This document shows positions 8,341 through 17,900 of a stretch of DNA of 64,000 nucleotides, in pieces; the first letter of the stretch is position 1, and every line of letters starts with the position of its first letter. A model generated the notes under the pieces. That model was not told where the DNA came from. It searched no databases and was given only the letters and a program-made list of their open reading frames with translations. Source of the DNA: Suilimivivens sp964614185 (GTDB taxonomy: Bacteria; Bacillota; Clostridia; Lachnospirales; Lachnospiraceae); contig CAZTKJ010000006.1 in assembly GCA_964614185.1 (NCBI GenBank), forward strand, positions 1 to 64,000, given 5' to 3'. Made by a program: the position numbers and the translations under genes.

Positions 8341-9372
8341 CTATTTCTTTTTAAGGCGCTGCCGGAAATTACGATATCCCCATAAAAGGCTGTAGTATGC
8401 CATAAAATATAATGTGGACTTCATGTGCATGTCGATCAATTTTCGTTCCTCCTCATGCACCCTTTCTCTGTAATACTTATTTTCCCTGAAATTCGGAAAA
8501 GTTTCTTTCATTTCTTTTCCCATGGCTTTCACAAATCCAAATTCCTTTTTCTCTACTCCCGCCATATAAGAAAACAACGTATTAACATAAAACAGTGTTG
8601 TAAAGCTGCTTTCTATTTCCGGATAATATTCTTCCAGAAATTCAAATTCCTTTGCTTCCTTTACCATGACCCTGGCAGCTTCCATTCTGTCTTCACACCG
8701 TTTTTTAGTAATGGTATGAACCGTAGAAGCATCATGCTGGTAGTAGTAGTACAGCGGTTCCTCAATATATTCAAAATGTTTGGAACGGAGCATCCATGAG
8801 TTGCTGATGGCATTGTCTTCATAAAAAATATTTTCCGGAAAGCGATTGGGATAATCCATGATAATATGACGTTTATAAATTTTCACCACCAGACTTCCAC
8901 TATCCAAAATCAGGGAACGGTACTTTTCTTTATTCAACACACCGGTCTGCTGGGATTTATTATTGTGGACAACCTTTCCAATGGCCATACTATGTTCATG
9001 GGTCAGATGGTAATCGCACCCTACCATATCAGCCCCTGTCTCTTCTGCCTTTTTTAGAAGTTTCTCGTAAAAATCTTCCGTGATCCAGTCATCACTGTCA
9101 ATAAATCCGATCCATTCTCCCTTTGCCTTTTCAAGGCCCAGGTTTTTAGCCCCTCCCTGCTTTCTGTTAACAGGAGATGCAATTACTTTAAATCTGTCAG
9201 GATATTTTTCTTCATAGCTGCGCAGAATGTCAAGAGATTGATCTGTAGAACAATCATCTACCGCAATAATCTCATAATCGGTAATCGTCTGATTCACCAG
9301 GCTGTTTAAACAGTAAGAAAGTTTTTCTTCAGCCGCCATATTAAAAACGGGTACAATCACGCTTAATTTCAT
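8341..9372 (-). CDS. family 2 glycosyltransferase
   Basis: A 343-residue GT-A enzyme. It opens with MKLSVIVPVFNMAAEEKL and has the nucleotide-sugar Asp pair (AVDDCSTDQS) and the DxD-type metal site in GFIDSDDW. The C-terminal half is helical and acceptor-specific, as in capsule or teichoic-acid transferases, and no membrane segment is clear. The start at 9372 is chosen because its ATG overlaps the stop of the deacetylase gene (ATGA). A longer frame to 9429 would intrude 60 bases into that gene. Last gene of a three-gene cassette with the DegT aminotransferase and the deacetylase. Confidence 0.8.
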   Translation of the reverse strand: MKLSVIVPVFNMAAEEKLSYCLNSLVNQTITDYEIIAVDDCSTDQSLDILRSYEEKYPDRFKVIASPVNRKQGGAKNLGLEKAKGEWIGFIDSDDWITEDFYEKLLKKAEETGADMVGCDYHLTHEHSMAIGKVVHNNKSQQTGVLNKEKYRSLILDSGSLVVKIYKRHIIMDYPNRFPENIFYEDNAISNSWMLRSKHFEYIEEPLYYYYQHDASTVHTITKKRCEDRMEAARVMVKEAKEFEFLEEYYPEIESSFTTLFYVNTLFSYMAGVEKKEFGFVKAMGKEMKETFPNFRENKYYRERVHEEERKLIDMHMKSTLYFMAYYSLLWGYRNFRQRLKKK

Positions 9373-10163
9373 AGTTCTGTCAGCTCCCCGCCTTTTGCTT
9401 CTACAATATTTCCGTTGACGCTCAGCCATACGCTGGATACGTAGGGATTATATACAAAGGTATTATCTGCAGCAAACTGCAGGTTCTTCATCATATCCAT
9501 ATAATCCACATATTCTATATTAGAAGCATACCAGATATCCTCTCTGCCGCCCATAAGTTTGCAGAAATCTTCTATCACTTCCCAGTTATCATCTCTGGTA
9601 AACTCATAGCTGTGTCCCCAAACATACATTAAATATAAATACTGCTTCTTGTTAAGCGCAATAAATTCTCTGCCATGTTCCAGTAAACCGTGATTGTGAT
9701 GACAGGTAGGCATCCATTCATAAAGATCTTCGGGAAGTGAAAAGCCGTGGCTGTCTCCCACAATTCTGGAATACTTAATGCCAAGAGCCGGCAACAGCTT
9801 TTTAATTTCCTCACTATAGGAACCATTAGGATAAGACAATCCCCGTACCGGTTTTTTCGTCAATGTTTCCAGTCTCTTCTTATCCTCCAGAACTTCTTCC
9901 ACCACTTCCGTCATAGGGCATCTTGCTATGGTGGGATGTGTCAGTGTATGACATGCAATTTCATGTCCTTTATACAGATCAGGATACTCTTCCATGGGAA
10001 TCCTCACATTATCCCTGATTCCCGAATTAATGTGAAAGGTCGCCTTTATTCCGTAGCTGTTAAAAATTTCAACCAGCCTTCTGTCTTCAAATTTCCCGTC
10101 ATCATAGCTCATTGTAAGCGCTTTATGCTTTCCTCCCGGAAAACATAGGTACACTTTATTCAT
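9369..10163 (-). CDS. polysaccharide deacetylase family protein (CE4-like), no signal peptide
   Basis: A 264-residue NodB-fold protein. Motif 1 is MSYDDGKFED (catalytic base Asp followed by metal Asp), motif 2 is ACHTLTHP (metal His pair, H-T-L-T-H), and a motif-3-like RGLSYPNGSY follows. These are the zinc-site elements of CE4 deacetylases. There is no signal peptide or membrane helix, so the enzyme should be cytoplasmic and could act on a nucleotide- or lipid-linked sugar rather than on finished wall polymer. The start MNKVYL overlaps the last eight bases of the aminotransferase gene; longer in-frame starts are further inside it. Substrate unknown. Confidence 0.7.
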   Translation of the reverse strand: MNKVYLCFPGGKHKALTMSYDDGKFEDRRLVEIFNSYGIKATFHINSGIRDNVRIPMEEYPDLYKGHEIACHTLTHPTIARCPMTEVVEEVLEDKKRLETLTKKPVRGLSYPNGSYSEEIKKLLPALGIKYSRIVGDSHGFSLPEDLYEWMPTCHHNHGLLEHGREFIALNKKQYLYLMYVWGHSYEFTRDDNWEVIEDFCKLMGGREDIWYASNIEYVDYMDMMKNLQFAADNTFVYNPYVSSVWLSVNGNIVEAKGGELTEL

Positions 10164-11385
10164 TGTTATCACCATGCTCCTTTTCATCATCTTCTCTTTT
10201 GTAATACTCTGCAATTCTGGTAACTGCATTAATAACATCCGTCACATCCTGATCGGTCATGCCATAATAGAGGGGCAGACTGATTTCTTCTTCGTATAAT
10301 TTCTCTGCCTTTGGACATATACCTCTTTTATATCCCAGTTTTTCATAATATGGAAAATAATATGTGGGAATATAATGTACGTTGCAGCAGATATTTTCTG
10401 CTGCCAGAGCTTCAAAAAACTGTTTTCTGTCAATACGCAGTTTTTCCGGTCTGATACGAAGGATATAAAGATGTCTTGTGGTATCTGACTGTGGTATTTC
10501 CTTCTGGACAAACAACTGTGGCAATTGAGAAAATGCTTCATTATATGCCTTTACGATTTCTTTTCTTCTTTCCGAAAACGGCTGCAGCTTATCCAGCTGA
10601 CTGATGATCAGCGCCGCCTGTATATCAGTCATACGATAATTCCATCCAAGCATTATCTGTTCGTAGTACCATGGTCCATCCGGTTCATGCTCCATTAAAG
10701 AAGCGTCTCTTGTGATACCATGAGCTCTAAACAGCAATAATTTTTCATAATATTCCTTATTATTGGTAAGAACAGCTCCACCCTCACCTCCGGTTACTGT
10801 TTTTACCGGATGGAAACTAAAAGTTGTCATATCTGCAATAGAGCCGTTTTTCTTTCCATTATAGCTTGTCCCGATGACGTGGGCTCCGTCTTCAATCAAC
10901 ACTATATTATGCTTTCTGCAGTGTGCAAGGATCCTGTCAAGTTCTACTGATTGACCTGTATAGTCAACCGCCACTACTGCTTTTGTCTTTTCTGTGGTAA
11001 GAGCCTCGATACTGGCCGGATCAATATTGTAGGTCTCCTCATTAATATCGGCAAACACCGGTGTAGCGCCGCAATAAAGGGCACAATTGGCTGATGCTGC
11101 AAAGGTTATGGGCGTAGTGATCACTTCATCTTTCGGGGCTACTCCCGCCGCCAGACATGCCATATGGAGCGCTGCAGTTCCATTGCTGCAAACTACTGCA
11201 TACTTTGCTCCTGTTATCTTACACAATTTTTGCTCCAGCTCCTGAATTTTAGGACCGCAGGTGAGATAATCGCTTTTCATTACCTCCACTACTGCCTGAA
11301 TATCTGCATCATCAATATACTGATGCCCATAAAAAATCTTTGTATTACGGATAGGTGTTCCTCCGCAGATTGCCGGTTTATCCAT
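10156..11385 (-). CDS. DegT/DnrJ/EryC1/StrS family sugar aminotransferase (PseC-like)
   Basis: A 409-residue PLP enzyme that transaminates nucleotide-linked keto sugars. Seen motifs are CSNGTAALHMA near residue 70 (phosphate binding), TPITFAASANCALYCGATPVF, the cofactor-ring Asp in IEDGAHVIG, and the Schiff-base Lys in FSFHPVKTVTGGEGGA. The pattern is closest to PseC-type enzymes making 4-amino-4,6-dideoxy-N-acetyl-altrosamine, but the exact product cannot be fixed. AAGGAGAGG stands seven bases before ATG. First gene of the cassette with deacetylase and GT2, implying synthesis and transfer of an amino-sugar for a surface glycan. Confidence 0.8.
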   Translation of the reverse strand: MDKPAICGGTPIRNTKIFYGHQYIDDADIQAVVEVMKSDYLTCGPKIQELEQKLCKITGAKYAVVCSNGTAALHMACLAAGVAPKDEVITTPITFAASANCALYCGATPVFADINEETYNIDPASIEALTTEKTKAVVAVDYTGQSVELDRILAHCRKHNIVLIEDGAHVIGTSYNGKKNGSIADMTTFSFHPVKTVTGGEGGAVLTNNKEYYEKLLLFRAHGITRDASLMEHEPDGPWYYEQIMLGWNYRMTDIQAALIISQLDKLQPFSERRKEIVKAYNEAFSQLPQLFVQKEIPQSDTTRHLYILRIRPEKLRIDRKQFFEALAAENICCNVHYIPTYYFPYYEKLGYKRGICPKAEKLYEEEISLPLYYGMTDQDVTDVINAVTRIAEYYKREDDEKEHGDNNE

Positions 11386-11399
11386 ATATGTACCTCTCC

Positions 11400-11777
11400 T
11401 TATGAAGCTTCATCGCGAAAATGCACATGAATCGCATCCGCAATGGCAGCAATATATTCGCTGTTAGTTGGACGTCCCTGTCCGCTTTCCATACAATATC
11501 CAAACATTTTTTCAAAAGTATGCCTGTTGCCCCGCTCCCATGAAATCTCTATGGCATTGCGGATGGCCCGCTCTACTTTTCCATTGGTAGTATTGTAGCG
11601 TCTGGCTATCTCCGGATAAAGAAGCTTTGTAACACTGCCCACTACCTTCATGTCTTTTACTGCCATAATAACGGCTGTGCGCATATAATGATATCCTCTT
11701 AAATGAGCAGGAATCCCCATATCTATCATTATCTGCGAGACGGCTTGTTCTAACTTCTTTTCATCAATATCTTTCAT
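11400..11777 (-). CDS. stand-alone Spo0A C-terminal DNA-binding domain protein
   Basis: A 125-residue protein almost entirely made of the Spo0A effector domain. GIPAHLRGYHYMRTAV, TKLLYPEIARRYNTTNGKVERAIRNAIE and FGYCMESGQGRPTNSEYIAAIAD match the helix-turn-helix and dimer-contact parts of Spo0A. The receiver domain with its phospho-acceptor Asp is absent, and the frame starts at its own ATG with GGAG upstream, so this is not just a truncated spo0A. It could bind 0A-boxes constitutively or modulate Spo0A during sporulation entry; that is inference. It sits 14 bases upstream of the DegT gene, and an inverted repeat lies upstream of it. Confidence 0.85.
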   Translation of the reverse strand: MKDIDEKKLEQAVSQIMIDMGIPAHLRGYHYMRTAVIMAVKDMKVVGSVTKLLYPEIARRYNTTNGKVERAIRNAIEISWERGNRHTFEKMFGYCMESGQGRPTNSEYIAAIADAIHVHFRDEAS

Positions 11778-11837
11778 CCCATTTCTCCATTCATTTTAAA
11801 GCAGCGTTTCGCTTTGATTTGCTGCAGCTCCTATGTG

Positions 11838-11863
11838 CTAAATACAGGTTCTGTTGTATTTAG
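11838..11863. promoter_or_regulatory. 9-bp inverted repeat upstream of the Spo0A-like gene
   Basis: CTAAATACA (11838-11846) and TGTATTTAG (11855-11863) form a perfect 9-bp inverted repeat with 8-base spacing. On the minus strand it directly follows a possible -10 (TATACT), which would place it near the transcription start, like an operator. There is no U-run, so a terminator is less likely. Confidence 0.35.
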
Positions 11864-11911
11864 TATAGGATATGGGATTTATTGTGAAAAGTTGTTACTT
11901 ATCGCAAGAAT

Positions 11912-12547
11912 CTACATTTTTTTCAGTTCCTTAAAGAATTTCCGCATCCCGTTTTCGGCTGCAACAACATCCTGTGCAGCGTCCTCCAGGTCATAATAAT
12001 ATTTTCCGCTGGATATCTCCAGGGAGATACTGTCAAGGGGAAATCCCGGGATTCTTTTTTCATGAGGCTTATCTGACAGCAGGAAGGGTTCTCCCCATAA
12101 ATCCTCCCCCATGCTTTTATAAATATGTTCTTCATCTATGATCAGGCAGATGCCGTTCCTGTACCTGGCTAAAATCGAACCATATTTTTGAACTAATTCC
12201 GTATAATGCGTTATCAGTTCTTCATCCGTAAAACGCCTGTCTCCTCTGCCCCGGATATGAATGCCGGGTTGCTCTTCTTCCGGCAGCATTTGGTTGGTTT
12301 CATAATTCCAAAGATATAGTCCTGAATCACAGGAAAAAACAGGTTTCTTAAAAAGAGCATAGTATGTTTCCGCCTTGATCTGTGCATTTTCAAGGGGAGT
12401 ATCGCCTGTTTCCTGTATGGGTAAAATGCTGATTCCTTCCTCTTCTGCTGCCTGCGTAAGGCTGATTATTTCAAAAGGAAGGCCTTGCAGTGTTCGCTTC
12501 ATGGATTCCAGCTTTGCCGGATTCCCTGTTCCATATATTAATTTCAT
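11912..12547 (-). CDS. HAM1/RdgB-like non-canonical purine NTP pyrophosphatase
   Basis: A 211-residue protein of the Ham1 family, which hydrolyses ITP, dITP and XTP to monophosphates to keep deaminated purines out of nucleic acids. Conserved elements are YGTGNPAKLESMKR at the N-terminus (nucleotide binding), TGDTPLENAQIKAE, and the metal-site FSCDSGLYL. It is clearly divergent from typical RdgB: the usual ARYAG block after the active site is replaced by an unusual HIRGRGDRRFTDEE segment, so substrate range may differ. GGAG seven bases before the ATG at 12547 favours this start over one five codons upstream. It lies next to mpg, another nucleotide-damage gene. Confidence 0.75.
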   Translation of the reverse strand: MKLIYGTGNPAKLESMKRTLQGLPFEIISLTQAAEEEGISILPIQETGDTPLENAQIKAETYYALFKKPVFSCDSGLYLWNYETNQMLPEEEQPGIHIRGRGDRRFTDEELITHYTELVQKYGSILARYRNGICLIIDEEHIYKSMGEDLWGEPFLLSDKPHEKRIPGFPLDSISLEISSGKYYYDLEDAAQDVVAAENGMRKFFKELKKM

Positions 12548-12580
12548 CTTTATACTCCGCATGTGCCAATAAGTTTTCCC

Positions 12581-13126
12581 TTATTTTTGCTGTATCTTCA
12601 CAGGTTTATAGTGACCGTCCTGAATAATATACCGCCATAAAATATCCCTGTATTCTTTTGTGGCATAATCGATTCCCACTCTTTTATCTGCAATAAATTC
12701 AGGTCTCGCACCGTCATCTTCAATCCACAATTCTTGCGATGTTACCATATCAATGCCATTGAGTTTTCTGTCAATAGCCATCGCCTTTGTAACCTTTCCG
12801 GGACCATTATAACCTTCTACTCCCCGGATCAGTACTGCTTCCGGAAACCCCTCTTTTCCTGTTACTACGTTAAAAAGAGAGTGGATTCCATAGCACAGGT
12901 AAACATAAGCCGTTCCTCCCTGTTCATACAAAATCTTAGTCCTCTCCGTTTTACCCTTACTGGCATGACAGGCCGTGTCCTGTTCACTATAGTAACACTC
13001 TGTTTCCGTAATTCGATATCGGATGATCCCGTCTTCTGTTCTTCTGCATAAGAGCTTCCCTATTAAATCAGAAGCCAGCTCAGTTGCCGGCCTCCTGTAA
13101 TATTTTCTTAAAAGACGTTTTCCCAT
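12581..13126 (-). CDS. mpg: DNA-3-methyladenine glycosylase (AAG/MPG type)
   Basis: A 181-residue alkyl-purine DNA glycosylase that starts base excision repair of 3-methyladenine and hypoxanthine. Motifs of the AAG fold are visible: YRITETECYYSEQDTACHAS with the catalytic Glu, GKTERTKILYEQGGTAYVYLCYGIH, NVVTGKEGFPEAVLIRGVE and NGPGKVTKAM. Length is slightly short but complete. It begins 13 bases after the Na/Pi transporter gene and is probably co-transcribed with it and the following HAM1-like gene. Confidence 0.9.
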   Translation of the reverse strand: MGKRLLRKYYRRPATELASDLIGKLLCRRTEDGIIRYRITETECYYSEQDTACHASKGKTERTKILYEQGGTAYVYLCYGIHSLFNVVTGKEGFPEAVLIRGVEGYNGPGKVTKAMAIDRKLNGIDMVTSQELWIEDDGARPEFIADKRVGIDYATKEYRDILWRYIIQDGHYKPVKIQQK

Positions 13127-13139
13127 AAGCCATAACCTT

Positions 13140-14912
13140 CTAAGGCAGCTGATAGCGCTCCTTTAACTCTTTTACCTCTGTTTCGAATATTGCGCTCTCT
13201 TTGCTGATCATATTGATCTGATATTCATGAGTATCAAATTTCTTTTCATTTAGCTGCAGCAGGGAAAGTGCAATGTTCGAGCAGTGGTCAGATACTCTCT
13301 CATAATTGGTGGTAAGGTCTGAAAGCACAAATCCCATTTCTATTGTGCATTTTCCTTTACGGAGCCTCTTCATATGGCGCTTTTTGACTTCTACACTCAA
13401 ATAATCAATTACTTCCTCTAAAGGTTCAATAACTGCAGCCCCCTGTAGATCCTCTTCCTTAAACGCCCGCAAAGAAAGATTCACAATATCTTTAATGGCT
13501 GTTGTATAAATAGCCACTTCTTCCTGTGCCTTTTTGGAAAAAGATAATTTCTTTTCTTCCATTTCTTTTGCAGATTCCATAATATTAATGGCATGATCCG
13601 AGATCCTCTCAAAATCGCCTATACTATGAAGCAATACGGAAAGCTGCTGACTGTCTTTTTCCGTCAAATGTCTGCTGCTTAATTTTACCAGATAAGAACC
13701 GATTTCATCTTCATAATGGTCTACTATATTTTCAAGCTCTATGACTCTTTCTGCTGACTTTTCATCATATCGATCCACTACCTCCATGGCAAGGAACAGG
13801 GCATCCCTGGAATATTCCGCCATGTCTATGGCAACATTTTTGCATTGCTCCAAAGCAAATACCGGTGTACTTAAGAAGCGGGGATCCAAAAGCTGAATTT
13901 CCTTTTTATCACGAACAGACGCCTGCTTTTCTTCTTCTGTTTCAGGAATTGTAAGATAAACAAGTTTTTCTAAAAGGAAAGAAACCGGAAATATGACAAT
14001 AACAGCCGCCACATTAAATGCACTGTGTATTACGGCAACACCCAGTGCGCTGGCAGCACGTTCCAGAAATGCAAAATGGAGCATCGCATTAAGGGCATAG
14101 AATATTACCATAAAAACTGCCGTTTTAATGATGTTATAGTATAGATGAATCAACGCTGTACGCTTAGCGCCTTTATTACCGCCTGCTCCGGAAATCAGTG
14201 CCGGCATACAGGCGCCTATATTTTCTCCCATGATAATCGGGATTGCCGTAGCATAGCTGACAGCTCCCGATGCGCAAAGGGCCTGTAAAATACCTACAGA
14301 AGCTGAAGAGGACTGAATGATTGCTGTCAGAATAAGGCCTGCCAGCATTCCCAGAACCGGATTGGAAAACATCAGCAGAATGCCTGATAACTTAGGACTT
14401 TGAGCAAAAGGTGTTACAGAACTTGACATAGTATCCATACCAAACATCAGGACTGCAAAACCGATCAATATGGTACCGATATTTTTGTACCGCTCCTTTT
14501 TATTCCTCTTCATAAGAACGATACCGATAATGGCAAGCACCGGAGAAAAGGATGTAGGCTTTAACAGCTGCAGGAAAAATCCGCTTCCGTTAACATCTGT
14601 CAAACTTAAGATCCATGCAGTTACGGTGGTACCTACATTAGCTCCAAGGATTACTCCTACTGCCTGCGACAATTTCATAATCCCGGAATTAACAAAACCC
14701 ACTACCATAACCGTTGTAGCCGAAGAAGACTGAATCACAGCCGTCACACCGGTTCCAAGAAGCACCGCCATCAGTTTATTGCTGGTCAGCTTCTCCAGAA
14801 TAGTCTCCAGCTTTCCGCCGGACGCTTTCTTTAATCCGTCACCAAGCACGTCCATTCCATAAAGGAATAAGGCCAAGCCGCCTATCATCGTCAGTATATC
14901 CAAAATATCCAT
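13140..14912 (-). CDS. Na/Pi cotransporter family protein with PhoU-like tail
   Basis: A 590-residue protein. The N-terminal 310 residues hold about eight membrane helices in two inverted repeats, each with the signature QSSSA (TAVIQSSSATTV near residue 60 and TAIIQSSSASVG near 200), diagnostic of the NptA/SLC34 sodium-phosphate cotransporters. A cytoplasmic C-terminal part (about 350-590) is a helical PhoU-like domain. It probably moves phosphate across the membrane with a PhoU-type control module. ATG follows GGAGGGACAGGG, and a sigma-A promoter is seen at 14954-14982. First gene of the run with mpg and the HAM1-like gene. Confidence 0.88.
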   Translation of the reverse strand: MDILDILTMIGGLALFLYGMDVLGDGLKKASGGKLETILEKLTSNKLMAVLLGTGVTAVIQSSSATTVMVVGFVNSGIMKLSQAVGVILGANVGTTVTAWILSLTDVNGSGFFLQLLKPTSFSPVLAIIGIVLMKRNKKERYKNIGTILIGFAVLMFGMDTMSSSVTPFAQSPKLSGILLMFSNPVLGMLAGLILTAIIQSSSASVGILQALCASGAVSYATAIPIIMGENIGACMPALISGAGGNKGAKRTALIHLYYNIIKTAVFMVIFYALNAMLHFAFLERAASALGVAVIHSAFNVAAVIVIFPVSFLLEKLVYLTIPETEEEKQASVRDKKEIQLLDPRFLSTPVFALEQCKNVAIDMAEYSRDALFLAMEVVDRYDEKSAERVIELENIVDHYEDEIGSYLVKLSSRHLTEKDSQQLSVLLHSIGDFERISDHAINIMESAKEMEEKKLSFSKKAQEEVAIYTTAIKDIVNLSLRAFKEEDLQGAAVIEPLEEVIDYLSVEVKKRHMKRLRKGKCTIEMGFVLSDLTTNYERVSDHCSNIALSLLQLNEKKFDTHEYQINMISKESAIFETEVKELKERYQLP

Positions 14913-14953
14913 TCCCTGTCCCTCCGGGTTTGTCTAAAAGCCATCTGTTCCTT

Positions 14954-14982
14954 ATTTTACACTATTTGCTTTCTTTTGCCAA
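14954..14982 (-). promoter_or_regulatory. promoter of the Na/Pi transporter operon
   Basis: Minus strand TTGGCA (14977-14982), 17-base spacer, TAAAAT (14954-14959), 42 bases before the gene start. It overlaps the region immediately after the mfd stop. Confidence 0.55.
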
Positions 14983-14988
14983 TCTGTT

Positions 14989-17900
14989 TTAAAGCAGGAT
15001 TTCCATCATGTCGTTTAAAAGTTCTTCTGTCAGGCCAAGAAGCATTTGGGCATCCCTCTCTACCATTCCGCATTTTTTATAATGATAAAGAAAATGAAGC
15101 ATTTTATAATTGAAGGACAGCTTCTCATGTTTTTTCAGAAGTTCAGGTATTTTCTCTGCACAGATCCGGGCATCCGGTTTCAAAGTAAACCGGATTTCCC
15201 CATTTTTACCTTTAATCTCCGTAATATACAGCTTATGGGCTTTTACTCTGATCATGGCGATACGGAGCAGATTGATCACTGCCGTAGGTGTCTCTCCAAA
15301 ACGGTCTAACAGCTCCTCTCTCATATCATCACATTCCGTCTGGCTTTCTACATCTGCAATCCTTTTGTAAATGTCTAACTTCTGTACCTCATTTACAATA
15401 TAGGAAGGAGGAATGAATGCATCTACATCCATATCTGCCGTGGTATTAAAGTCCTCTTCCGTATGGATGCCCTTCAGGTTCTTTACTGCTTCATTCAGCA
15501 TTTTACAATACAGGTCATAACCTACTGCCTGCATATGCCCATGTTGCTTTACACCCAGCAGGTTCCCGGCGCCACGAATTTCCAAATCCCTCATAGCTAT
15601 CTTAAAGCCGCTGCCAAGGTCTGTAAATTCTTTAATTGCTGCAAGGCGCTTCTCGGCAACCTCCTTCAACATCTTATCCCGCTTATACATAAGAAAAGCA
15701 TAGGCCGTCCTGTTGCTTCTTCCTACACGGCCCCTTAACTGATATAGCTGGGAAAGACCCATATTGTCTGAGTCATGTATGATCATGGTATTCACATTGG
15801 AAATATCAAGTCCTGTTTCAATAATGGTGGTAGATACCAATACATCAATTTCCCCATTAATAAAGTCATACATGATTCTTTCCAGCTCACGTTCCTTCAT
15901 CTGTCCATGGGCAAAAGCCACATTTGCTTCCGGCACCAGCTTTTGAATGCCTGCTGCAATATCAGCAATATTGTTGACACGATTATACACGTAATATACC
16001 TGCCCGTCTCTGGAAAGCTCTCTGACAATGGCTTCTCGCACCATTTCTTCATTATATTCCAGAACATAAGTCTGAATAGGCAGCCTGTCACCCGGCGCTT
16101 CTTCCAGAATGCTCATATCTCTGATTCCGATAAGACTCATATGCAGCGTTCTGGGAATCGGCGTTGCCGTAAGGGTCAGTACATCTACCTGTTCTTTCAT
16201 CTTCTTTATTTTTTCTTTGTGAGATACTCCGAAACGCTGTTCCTCATCAATGATCAGCAGTCCTAAGTCTTTAAATGTCACATCTTTAGAAAGGACTCTA
16301 TGGGTACCTATCACAATATCTACCAGTCCCTTTTTCAGGTCTTCAATCGTCTTTTTCTGTTCTGCGGCTGTTTTAAACCTGGATAACAATTCAACTCTTA
16401 CCGGGAAGTCCTTCATTCTCTGCAAAAAGGTAGTATAATGCTGCTGTGCCAGTATGGTAGTAGGCACCAGATACACAATCTGCTTGCCTTCCTGTACAGC
16501 CTTAAAAGCTGCCCGTATAGCAATTTCTGTTTTGCCGTAACCAACATCCCCACAAATCAGACGGTCCATGATCTTAGTACTTTCCATGTCTTTCTTGGTT
16601 GCTTCAATAGCCAAGATCTGATCCTCTGTTTCTTCAAAAGGAAACATTTCTTCAAATTCTTTCTGCCAGATGGTATCCTTTCCGTAAGAATATCCTTCCG
16701 ACTGCTGACGAATGGCATACAATTCCACCAGATCCTTTGCTATTTCTGAAACAGCTTCCTTTGTTTTGCTTTTGGTCCTTACCCACTCCTGTGTGCCCAG
16801 CTTATTAAGTTTTGGTCTTTTGGCATCTGCGGAAGCATATTTTTGTATCACATCAAGGCCTGTGGCAAGTACATACAGATTACCGCCGTCTCTATATTCA
16901 ATTTTAATATAATCTTTTACGACCTTCTCTATTTCAACCTTTTCAATTCCTCTGTAAATGCCAAGTCCGTGATTTTCATGGACAATATAATCCCCTATCT
17001 GGAGTTCGGCAAAATTATTGATCTTTCTTCCTTCATACTGCTTTTTCTTCTTTTTTTTCTTTTTTTCGGCTCCGAAAATATCACTTTCCGAAATAACAAC
17101 AAATTTAAGAAAAGGATATTCAAACCCCTTCAGTACCCTGCCATAGTAAGTCATGATTTCTCCCGGCTGAATCTCTCTGTCGGGATCCTCTGTATAAAAA
17201 GCCGTCAGTTCATTTTCTCTCAGATCCTGAGCCAGCCGCATGGCACGGGTTCTGGATCCGGACAGCAAAAGTACCCGGCATCCGTTTTTCCTATAACGGC
17301 GCAGGTCCTGTAAAAGAGCCTCAAAACTGTTATTATAAGATGCAATGCTTTTTGTGGAAATATCTGCCTTTTTGTCTGCCTTAATAAAAGAGGTCCGCAG
17401 ATCAAGAGCTGATAGGGCTGCCACTCTGTAATTTGACAGTCTTGCCGTTGTTTGCGAAAGAGAATATAGCAGGTTCATCTGTCCCGGGAGGATATATCCT
17501 TTCTCCAGCCTGTGCATCATGCTTTCCCTAAATTCCAGTTCTACGGCATCTGCATGTTCCTTTACCCGTGCCGGTTCATCAATAAAAACACAGGTCTTCT
17601 CAATGTCAAAAAGTTCCAGGAAAGAAACGGTCTCTTCATAGAAATAGTGTACATAACTATCTAAATTAACCAGATTTTTAAATTCAAATACTTCTTCTTT
17701 TAATTCTTTAAGCTGGGTTTCTATCCTGTAAGCCTCCTGGGTATGCAGTTCTTTACGCAGTTTTTCCCCAAAGTCCCTGCTCTCTTTTTCAATCAGCTTT
17801 ATTCCCTTTTGCAGCTGCTCTTTGGACAAGATCATTTCACAGGCAGGATAAACCTTAATACTGGAAAGCTTCTCAAGGGAACGCTGACTTAAAATATCAA

